Assembly: GCA_003426165.1 (NCBI GenBank)
Contig: QUAH01000007.1
Coordinates: forward strand, 1 to 43,275
DNA: 43,275 nucleotides
From: Candidatus Saccharicenans subterraneus
GTDB lineage: Bacteria; Acidobacteriota; Aminicenantia; Aminicenantales; Saccharicenantaceae
Reading direction: 5' to 3'
Shown here: one piece after another, positions 17,060 to 23,739 of the stretch
Position numbering within the stretch: the first letter of the stretch is position 1
Layout: each line of letters begins with the position of its first letter
The notes under the pieces: model-generated
The model's database searches: none
The model's input: only the letters and a program-made list of their open reading frames with translations
Told to the model about the DNA's origin: nothing
Program-made: the position numbers and the translations under genes

Positions 17060-17065
17060 TATAAT
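17060..17065 (+). promoter_or_regulatory. TATAAT -10 element of the DUF4405 gene
   Basis: TTTTTTATATAATC matches the element before the UDP-sugar dehydrogenase base for base. It lies 117 bases before the start at 17183, and two short palindromes lie in the predicted leader. Confidence 0.45.
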
Positions 17066-17080
17066 CAAGCCCTGATAAGA

Positions 17081-17156
17081 GGGGACACCTGCTGGTGTCC
17101 CCAAATTGAGCCCAGTCATAAGGCTAGAGAAAGCGGGGACACCTGCTGGTGTCCCC
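17081..17156. repeat. Pair of short-form palindromes in the DUF4405 leader
   Basis: Copies at 17081-17102 and 17135-17156 are identical (GGGGACAC-CTGCTG-GTGTCCCC). They are 54 bases apart instead of the more common 73. Both lie downstream of the TATAAT at 17060 and upstream of the start codon. Confidence 0.85.
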
Positions 17157-17182
17157 TTTTTAAGATGTGTGAGGGTGTGAAA

Positions 17183-17854
17183 ATGAATCAGAACCAGTTA
17201 GAAAATCTAAACCAGGGTAAGAATCAGAACCAGGGGCAGAACGGTGGGGGCAAAGCCTTTAAGTTCAAGCCATTCATTTCTTTTCTGACGGTCTTCAGTT
17301 TCCTGCTACTGGCCTTTTCCGGATTCATACTTTACATCCGGCCGGAGGGCAGCATAGCCAGGTGGGTGGGCTGGCGGGCCATCGGGCTGGATAAGAGCGG
17401 CTGGGAAACGGTGCACATAGTTTTCTGTACGCTGTTTGTCCTGGCCGGGTTAATTCATCTGGTACTGAATTTCAAGGCCATCGTGCTTTACCTGAGCCTT
17501 GGGATCGACAAGACCCGGAAAAATTTGCCCGAGATGGTGGTGGCGGCCGTACTGGTGGTGTTGACGTTACTGGTTGCCGTCTGGCGGGTGCCGCCGGCTT
17601 CATGGCTGATGGAAGGCCGCGCGCATTACAAAAATCATCCGCGGGCCCTGCGTATCCAGGTGCCGGCGCCCGACTTTGAAAAGCAATCCTTGAGGCGGGT
17701 GGCCGAGCATTTCGGACAGTCTCCGGAAAGGGTTTTGAAGGAACTTCAGGCGCGAGGCCTGAAGGGTGTCAGCCTGGAGAGCTCCCTGGAGGATGTAGCC
17801 CGCAGCAACCAGATGACCCCTCAGGAACTATACCTGCTGATACGGGCATATTAA
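17183..17854 (+). CDS. DUF4405 (cytochrome-b561-like) membrane protein
   Basis: The inner-membrane protein is about 223 residues long from the ATG at 17183, which follows GAGGGTG; an in-frame ATG at 17165 lacks a site. The N-terminus is Asn/Gln/Gly-rich. Three hydrophobic segments follow (near 31-51, 75-100 and 115-135). The second carries two histidines in WETVHIVFCTLFVLAGLIH, spaced as in DUF4405 and cytochrome b561-like proteins, where such histidines can bind heme. After the membrane part the protein has a soluble helical region ending SNQMTPQELYLLIRAY, which recalls helix-turn-helix-like repeats found at the end of many DUF4405 proteins. A redox role in the membrane is inferred, not shown. 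Confidence 0.75.
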   Translation: MNQNQLENLNQGKNQNQGQNGGGKAFKFKPFISFLTVFSFLLLAFSGFILYIRPEGSIARWVGWRAIGLDKSGWETVHIVFCTLFVLAGLIHLVLNFKAIVLYLSLGIDKTRKNLPEMVVAAVLVVLTLLVAVWRVPPASWLMEGRAHYKNHPRALRIQVPAPDFEKQSLRRVAEHFGQSPERVLKELQARGLKGVSLESSLEDVARSNQMTPQELYLLIRAY

Positions 17855-17856
17855 GA

Positions 17857-17953
17857 GGGGACACTTGCAGATGTCCCCTTTTTGCCTATCCGCCCGGTTT
17901 AATTTCCCCATATAATCAGTCCGGGCAAAGTGGGGACACTTGCAGATGTCCCC
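17857..17953. repeat. Composite of two short-form palindromes after the DUF4405 gene
   Basis: Identical copies (centre TTGCAG, imperfect right arm ATGTCCCC) are at 17857-17878 and 17932-17953, 75 bases apart. The first begins two bases after the stop codon and is followed by TTTTT, so it probably terminates the gene. The spacer has TTTCCCCATATAATC, a recurring spacer feature. Confidence 0.85.
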
Positions 17954-18101
17954 GGGCTTTGCCCGATTTTTCCGAGTGTCATGAATTGCCGCGAATTTCG
18001 CGTTCAAATAGGGACACACTATCATCTCACGCAAGTTCCGGGAACGTGTCGGTTAATCCACCTCTGCTGAAATGGATGAAGGGGGGGACACTTTAATGAA
18101 A

Positions 18102-18176
18102 GGGGACACTTGCAGGTGTCCCCGGTTTTTTCCCCGAGAGAAAGTGGGCAAAATGGGGACACCTTCAGGTGTCCCC
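18102..18176. repeat. Two short-form palindromes at the CopB gene end
   Basis: Copies at 18102-18123 (centre TTGCAG) and 18155-18176 (centre CTTCAG) are 53 bases apart. The second overlaps the copB stop codon, so its arm encodes the protein's last residues, KKGDT. Partial GGGACAC fragments are also seen near 18011 and 18084. Nothing else is seen in 17855-18164. Confidence 0.85.
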
Positions 18177-20606
18177 TTTTTTAAGGGTCTGGGCGTTGAG
18201 GGCGACGATGACGGTGCTGAGGGACATAAGGACCGCGCCCAGGGCCGGGCTGATCACGATGCCCTGCTTGAGTAACAGGCCCGCGGCCAGCGGAATGGCC
18301 AGGATGTTATACCCGGCGGCCCACCACAGGTTCTGGACCATCTTGGAATAGGTGTGGCGCGAAATATCAATGAGCTTCGGGACATCGGATGGGGCATTTC
18401 GCACCAGCACGATATCGGCGCTTTCCACGGCCACGTCGGTCCCGGCGCCGATGGCGATTCCGGCATCGGCCGTGGCCAGGGCCGGGGCGTCGTTGACCCC
18501 GTCGCCGACCATGGCCACCCGCATTCCCCGGGCCTGGAGCTGACGGATCTTTTCAGCCTTTTCATGGGGCAGTACCTGGGCAAAGTAGTCGTCGATTCCA
18601 AGCTCTTCCGCCACCGAGGCAGCCACTTCCTCGGAATCCCCGGTGAGCAGGAATACCTTGAGGCCCAGGCGCTTGAGCCCGGCCACCGCTTCCTTCGATT
18701 CGGCCCGCACCCTGTCGGCCAGGATGATGGCCCCGGCGGGCTTTCCGTCCACCAGCACCACGACCGCAGTCTGGCCTTTTTTCAGTGCTGCCTCCAGCCG
18801 GCTGTCATTCAGCGCAATATTCTTTTCTGAAATGAGGTTCGCCCCGCCGATTTCCACCAGTTTCCCGTCGACCCGACCGCTGACACCCCGGCCGGGCCAG
18901 GCCTTAAAATCCAGCACAGAGGGGATAACCAGGTTCCGGCTGCGGGCGTAATCGACCACGGCCCTGGCGATGACGTGCTCCGAGTTCGTTTCAACCGACG
19001 CCGCCAGCCGCAACAGCTCGTCTTCCGGGATCAGGGGAACCACCTCGCTCACCCCGAACCGGCCCTCGGTCAGGGTCCCGGTCTTATCGAAGACCACGGC
19101 CTCAACATTCCTGACTGCTTCGAAAGCCCGGCGGTCGCGGATGAGGATTCCATGTCGGGCGGTTATGGCCGTGGAAATGGCCACCACCAGCGGAATGGCC
19201 AGGCCGAGGGCATGCGGGCAGGCAATGACCAGCACGGTTACCGTACGCTCCAGGGCGAAGTCGGCGTTTCGCAACCAGGTCCAGGCCGCGAATGAAATAA
19301 TACCGGCCCCGAGGGCCACGTAGAATAGCAGCGCCGCCGCCCGGTTGGCCAGGTCCTGGGTGCGGGAGCGCGAGGCCTGGGCCTGCTGGACCAGGGCGAT
19401 GACCTGGGCCAGGTAGGTTTCCTGGCCGGTCCTTTCGATTACCACCTGGAGCGAGCCGTCGCCGTTGAGCGAACCGCCGATGACCCTGGCCCCGGCCGCC
19501 TTGAGGATTGGCCGGGACTCGCCGGTCAGGAGCGACTCGTTGACCTGGCTGCGGCCATCCACCACGCGCCCGTCTGACGGGATTTTCTCGCCGGGGCGGA
19601 CCAGGACCCTGTCTCCTGGCTTGAGCTCTGAGACCGGAACATCGACCACCTGGCCGTCGTTGCCGTCGCGGAGAAGGTGAGCGGTGGTCGGCATGATCTT
19701 GACCAGCTCTTCCAGGGCCCGGGAAGCGCCGAGCACACTCCTGGCTTCGACCCAGTGCCCGAGGAGCATGATGACAATCAGCGTGGCCAGCTCCCAGAAA
19801 AAGTCGTGGCCGCGGATGAAAAATACCGTGGCGCTGGAATAGACGAAGGCCACGGTGATGGCCATGCCGATCAGGGTCATCATCCCGGGCTGGCGGGCGC
19901 GAAGCTCGTCGACCAGGCCGGAGAGGAACGGCCAGCCGCCGTAGACGAAGATAACGGCCGAGAGCCCGAACAGGATGTAGGAATGAAAGGGGAGGCGAAA
20001 GCTGAAACCCAGCCACTGCTGGATCATTTCGGAGAGAAGGAGGACGGGGACGGTCAGAACCAGCGAGACCCAGAAGCGCTTTTTGAAGTCTTCGGTGTTA
20101 TGGCAGTGGTCCTGGTGAGCGTGGTGGGAAGCGTGACCCTGGTGGGCCAGGTGAGCTTGGTCGCCCGCCTCGTGGTGACAGCTAACCGCGCCGGCGCCGG
20201 CGCCGGCCGCGATATGCCCGGCGTGGCTGCCGCGGTCGTGTTGGTGGTCGCGACCTCGATGGGCTTCATGGTCGGAGTGGGCCTTTTCTTCATGACGGTC
20301 ATGCTCATGGTTGCTATGCCCGCCTGCCTCGTGGTCATGGCCTGCATGGTGGTGGTCGTGGGGGGCTTTTCCTTCGCTATGACTATGAGCCCCTTCCTGG
20401 CCGGTTTTCGTTTCGTGGTCATGCTGGTGATTATCACCTCTATGGAGATGTTCATGGGTGCCTTGGTCTTCGTGATGACGGTGAGGTCCGTCTTCTCTGC
20501 TACTTGCAGCGTGACGGGGCTCGACGTCGCGTTGCTCGTGACAGCAGGAAGAAGCCCTGTCAGCCGAGCCCGGTTGATTTGATTTTTTATGGTGGTCTTT
20601 TTCCAA
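18165..20606 (-). CDS. copB: CopB-type heavy-metal P-type ATPase with His-rich N-terminus
   Basis: This 813-residue inner-membrane P1B ATPase exports metal using ATP. Residues 1-170 are extremely rich in His with Asp/Glu and contain no CxxC HMA domain. The transmembrane ion-site motif is CPH at 463-465, which defines the CopB subgroup (Cu+, Cu2+ or Ag+). The actuator TGES is at 361-364, the phosphorylation site DKTGT is at 507-511 and the hinge GDGVNDAP is at 701-708. The nucleotide-binding SEHP motif reads SEHV (542-545), so the usual proline is missing. Translation starts at a TTG at 20606 preceded by AAAGGGGT. The last five residues are encoded by a repeat palindrome. A shared 18-bp motif lies 365 bases upstream. 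Confidence 0.92.
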   Translation of the reverse strand: MEKDHHKKSNQPGSADRASSCCHEQRDVEPRHAASSREDGPHRHHEDQGTHEHLHRGDNHQHDHETKTGQEGAHSHSEGKAPHDHHHAGHDHEAGGHSNHEHDRHEEKAHSDHEAHRGRDHQHDRGSHAGHIAAGAGAGAVSCHHEAGDQAHLAHQGHASHHAHQDHCHNTEDFKKRFWVSLVLTVPVLLLSEMIQQWLGFSFRLPFHSYILFGLSAVIFVYGGWPFLSGLVDELRARQPGMMTLIGMAITVAFVYSSATVFFIRGHDFFWELATLIVIMLLGHWVEARSVLGASRALEELVKIMPTTAHLLRDGNDGQVVDVPVSELKPGDRVLVRPGEKIPSDGRVVDGRSQVNESLLTGESRPILKAAGARVIGGSLNGDGSLQVVIERTGQETYLAQVIALVQQAQASRSRTQDLANRAAALLFYVALGAGIISFAAWTWLRNADFALERTVTVLVIACPHALGLAIPLVVAISTAITARHGILIRDRRAFEAVRNVEAVVFDKTGTLTEGRFGVSEVVPLIPEDELLRLAASVETNSEHVIARAVVDYARSRNLVIPSVLDFKAWPGRGVSGRVDGKLVEIGGANLISEKNIALNDSRLEAALKKGQTAVVVLVDGKPAGAIILADRVRAESKEAVAGLKRLGLKVFLLTGDSEEVAASVAEELGIDDYFAQVLPHEKAEKIRQLQARGMRVAMVGDGVNDAPALATADAGIAIGAGTDVAVESADIVLVRNAPSDVPKLIDISRHTYSKMVQNLWWAAGYNILAIPLAAGLLLKQGIVISPALGAVLMSLSTVIVALNAQTLKKGDT

Positions 20607-20970
20607 TTTTTACCCCTTTAAATTAACCTGAAATATATCGATGATGAGTTTCGCTCACTTTTCGTTTTAAGTTCGCTTGTATACAATTTATATCCATTGC
20701 GATCCTTTTGGCCTTTTTGCGATTCCTGCCTGGCCTTTTCTGATTCGTTCGCATCGCTCTGTTTTTTCCAGACCGCCCAGCTCATCTTAATTCTTAAATC
20801 CAAAGTGGCGACAGGGTTAGCCTTTAACCGACGCCGGGTGTTGCCCGGCTTCTAGCCGGATGGCCGGGCCCTCGACCGGGTTTAACTTGCTCCTTACCAC
20901 CGGTCCTTCAAACTCACCCCCGCCCCACACCTTCCATGTTAGTTTAATAGCCCGGGAAAATCAAGAAATC

Positions 20971-20988
20971 CTATAGGAATAGTAGGAA
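20971..20988. promoter_or_regulatory. Candidate operator, shared 18-bp motif (copy 1)
   Basis: CTATAGGAATAGTAGGAA occurs here and, without a mismatch, at 42336-42353. It contains TAGGAA twice with a 9-bp period. This copy lies between copB (365 bases from its start) and the TauE-like exporter (161 bases from its start). Confidence 0.5.
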
Positions 20989-21136
20989 TTAAACGGGCTG
21001 AAGCAAAGAAGTGGAAATACATTTACGACGCCTTACTGTGTATGAGAGAACAGTAAATATAGAGATAAAAAGAGGAGTCTCCCCATATTTTCCGCCCGCA
21101 TTTTGCTAAAAATATGTAGTCTCACCACATTTTTGC

Positions 21137-21142
21137 TATAAT
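21137..21142 (+). promoter_or_regulatory. TATAAT -10 giving a leaderless TauE-like mRNA
   Basis: CATTTTTGCTATAAT ends seven bases before the ATG at 21150. Initiation at the usual distance would place the first mRNA base at the A of the start codon. No ribosome binding site is present, which fits leaderless translation. Confidence 0.55.
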
Positions 21143-21149
21143 TCACGGC

Positions 21150-21935
21150 ATGAGCGCGGCGCTGATTATCGGCATCGGTTTCCTGGCAGGGATTTTTGCC
21201 GGGCTGTTCGGGATAGGCGGTGGTATTGTCATTGTGCCGGCCCTGGTGCTTCTGGCCGGCTTTCCCTTGCTCAAGGCCACGGGAACGTCGCTGGCCGCCA
21301 TCATGCTGCCGGTTGGAATCCTCGGGGTCATTGCCTATTACCGGGCCCGCATCCTCGACCTGAGAGCGGCGGCCTTCCTGGCCTCCGGCCTCCTGATGTC
21401 AGTGGTGGTCGGAGCCTGGCTGGCCCACACCCTGCCGGCCGATATCATGCGCAAGCTGTACGCGATTTTTTGCCTCTACGTGAGCTGGACATTCATCAGG
21501 CCGCTGGAACGGTTGAAACAGTTTCGCGGGGAGAGCCCCCTGCCTGAAGTCGAGCCCGATTCCAACAACGGGCCCCAGCCGCATTACCTGGCCCTGGTCG
21601 GGGTGGGGCTGGTGGCCGGGGTCATGGCCGGGATGTTCGGCATCGGCGGCGGAAACATCATCGTGCCCTTCCTGGTCCTGTTCCTGAAATACCCGCCCAA
21701 AAGGGCCATCGCCACCTCGCTGGCGGCGCTGCTGCCACCGATCGGGTTGCCCGGGGTCATCTATTATTACAAGGCGGGAACGCTTGATATCCGGATAGCG
21801 GTCCTGCTGGCAGCCGGGTTGCTGCTGGGGACGGTGTTTGGCGCGCGCATTAACATCCGCATGCCCACCGGGCAGGTCAAGCTGCTCTACGGAATTTTCC
21901 TTATCTTCGTGGCCGTCCGCTTCCTCCTCTTTTAA
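21150..21935 (+). CDS. TauE/SafE-family sulfite/sulfonate exporter-like permease
   Basis: The 261-residue inner-membrane protein has about eight hydrophobic segments arranged as two homologous halves. Each half opens with the family motif: GLFGIGGGIVIVPALVL near 15-30 and GMFGIGGGNIIVPFLVL near 160-175. Family members export sulfite, sulfoacetate or other organosulfur anions, and some have unknown anion substrates. There is no ribosome binding site, and a TATAAT seven bases from the ATG indicates a leaderless message. Its last 35 bases overlap the end of the convergent wecB gene. Confidence 0.88.
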   Translation: MSAALIIGIGFLAGIFAGLFGIGGGIVIVPALVLLAGFPLLKATGTSLAAIMLPVGILGVIAYYRARILDLRAAAFLASGLLMSVVVGAWLAHTLPADIMRKLYAIFCLYVSWTFIRPLERLKQFRGESPLPEVEPDSNNGPQPHYLALVGVGLVAGVMAGMFGIGGGNIIVPFLVLFLKYPPKRAIATSLAALLPPIGLPGVIYYYKAGTLDIRIAVLLAAGLLLGTVFGARINIRMPTGQVKLLYGIFLIFVAVRFLLF

Positions 21936-23178
21936 GGAGGAGGGCGATGCGCTGGCCGGCCCGGCCGTCGCCAAACGGGTTGCGGCGGCGGAGGCCGCGC
22001 CTGAACTCTCCGCTTTCAACCTTCTTCAGAAGCCGCAGGGCCAGGCGGGTGATTGTGTCGGGGTCAGTGCCGGCCAGCCAGGCCACGCCGGCCTGGATGG
22101 CTTCAGGACGCTCGGTGGTTTCGCGCATGACCACTGCCGGCACTCCCAGCGACGGGGCTTCCTCCTGGATGCCGCCCGAGTCGGTTAGAATCAGGCTGGC
22201 CCGCCGCATCAGGTGAATGAAGGTTACATAGTCCAGCGGCTCAACCAGGTGAATTCGAGGCCGACCGAGCAGGTGCTGGAACACGGCGCGCCGGACGGCC
22301 GGGTTGAGGTGGACGGGGAAAATCACCTCGGCTGACTTTTCGCTTTCGACCACCCGGAGAATCGCCCGGCAGATATTTTCCATTCCGGGGCCGAAGCTCT
22401 CCCGGCGATGGGCGGTTACCAGGATGAGTTTCTTTATCTTTTTTATTTCGGCGAAGGAAAGCTTTGCGGTGCTAACTGCTCCGGTTGGCGATTCCTTCCT
22501 GGCCTCTTGGATCCTGAGAACCTCGCCCGGGACCGCAACCTGCACTCCACCAACCCGGCCGGTCTTTTTCAGGATCATCTTCAGGGCGTCGACCACGGTA
22601 TTTCCGGTGACAAAAATTCTTTCCGGGGAGATGCCTTCCCTGAGCAGGTTTTTCCGGGCCAGCCCGGTCGGGGCGAAATGCAGGTCGGCCAGGTGGCTGA
22701 TGAGCCTCCTGTTTATCTCCTCGGGGAAGGGGTTGTACTTGTCGTCGGTGCGCAGCCCGGCTTCCACGTGGCCGATTTTAATCCGGTGGTAGAAGGCGGC
22801 CAGGGCCGCGGCCAGGGCCGAGGTGGTATCGCCCTGGACCAGCAGCCAGTCGGGCTTTTCGACTTCGAGCACTTTCTTCATCCCGGCCAGAACGCGCCCG
22901 GTCAGCTCGCCAAGATGCTGGTCGGGCTGCATCACCCGCAGGTCATAATCGGGCTTAATCCCGAAAATTTTCAGGAAAGGCTCGACCATTTCGCGATGCT
23001 GGCCGGTCAGGCAGATGATTGTCTTGAAACGCACCTTGCAGGATTTGCCGGTGCCGCTCGCGCCCGCCTTTTTTCCGTTCTGAAGGGCCTCGATCACAGG
23101 GGCCAGCTTGATGACCTCCGGCCTGGTGCCCATCACCACCAGGACCTTTATCGTCTGGGATTTGGTTTGTGCTGCCAT
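21901..23178 (-). CDS. wecB: UDP-N-acetylglucosamine 2-epimerase (non-hydrolysing)
   Basis: This cytoplasmic enzyme interconverts UDP-GlcNAc and UDP-ManNAc. Conserved elements are GTRPEVIKLAPVIEAL at the N-terminus, GQHREM, GDTTSALAAALAAFY, HVEAGLRT, PFPEEINRRL, VTAHRRESFG and the C-terminal SGGIQEEAPSLGVP. The ATG at 23178 is preferred over a GTG at 23187; neither has a strong ribosome binding site. Compared with the usual family of about 375 residues, it has extra low-complexity stretches after the first helix (KKAGASGTGKSCK) and before VTAHRRES (about 25 residues). The end overlaps the TauE-like gene by 35 bases. It is divergent from the NfrB-like glycosyltransferase, whose glycan may use ManNAc. 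Confidence 0.93.
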   Translation of the reverse strand: MAAQTKSQTIKVLVVMGTRPEVIKLAPVIEALQNGKKAGASGTGKSCKVRFKTIICLTGQHREMVEPFLKIFGIKPDYDLRVMQPDQHLGELTGRVLAGMKKVLEVEKPDWLLVQGDTTSALAAALAAFYHRIKIGHVEAGLRTDDKYNPFPEEINRRLISHLADLHFAPTGLARKNLLREGISPERIFVTGNTVVDALKMILKKTGRVGGVQVAVPGEVLRIQEARKESPTGAVSTAKLSFAEIKKIKKLILVTAHRRESFGPGMENICRAILRVVESEKSAEVIFPVHLNPAVRRAVFQHLLGRPRIHLVEPLDYVTFIHLMRRASLILTDSGGIQEEAPSLGVPAVVMRETTERPEAIQAGVAWLAGTDPDTITRLALRLLKKVESGEFRRGLRRRNPFGDGRAGQRIALLLKRGGSGRPRR

Positions 23179-23237
23179 CGGTAACACCAGTAGATTTTAA
23201 TAAAATTAGCTTACAATTCTAACACAGAAATAAAAGA

Positions 23238-23504
23238 GGGGACACCTGCAACTGTCCCCTTTTTTCTTATTTTTCGGCCATTTCTCCCCATAAAGATTTG
23301 CTTCAAAATCGGGGACACTTGCAGGTGTCCCCGGTTAAGGAAAAGAGCCAAAAAGGGACAGTTGCAGACGTCCCCCATGTTTCTTTAAAAAAAAGGCAGG
23401 GGGCAAATGGGGACACTTACAAGTGTCCCCAAAATTTGGCTTTCCTTATATGGGGAAAAAGGAGGGCAAGCGGGGCCAAAAAGGGGACACTTACATGTGT
23501 CCCC
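23238..23504. repeat. Five short-form palindromes between wecB and the NfrB-like gene
   Basis: Copies are at 23238-23259, 23311-23332, 23355-23375, 23409-23430 and 23483-23504. The first two are 73 bases apart and the last two 74. The copy at 23355 is a variant with GACAGTTGC and ACGTCCC. Spacers contain CTCCCCATAAAGATT or CCTTATATGGGGAAAA, the same AT motif seen in other composites, in opposite orientations. The 23188-23739 region has no gene. Confidence 0.85.
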
Positions 23505-23739
23505 TGTTTCTGCCCTGTTTCTGGTTGAGTTTTTGGGGCGGAATCGGGTAAAATAACCCTGCATTTTTATTAAATTTACCCTTTTCCTGAGGACCTGGAG
23601 GCAGGAAGGGAAGGTGATTGTGGGATAGTGCCGGAACCGCCAGAAAGCGATGGATCGTCGAGTGCCCCACTGTCGTTGCTTTTTGCCTGAAAATTTAATA
23701 AGATTTTGTTCAGGAAAAGGAAGAGGAAGCAAAACTTAA

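Larger units (their letters stand above)
20607..21149. other. 543-base divergent intergenic region between copB and tauE-like
   Basis: No gene is supported. The part near copB is AT-rich. A GC hairpin (GCCGGG-TGTTG-CCCGGC, 20833-20849) lies in the middle, followed by a second GC-rich stem-like stretch. The 18-bp motif is at 20971-20988, and a TATAAT at 21137 serves the exporter. Confidence 0.5.

Noticed and set aside
19677..20582. Long plus-strand frame opposite the His-rich part of copB
   Set aside because: Antisense shadow: the GTG/GGT-rich complement of His codons keeps a frame open with valine- and methionine-rich, meaningless protein.
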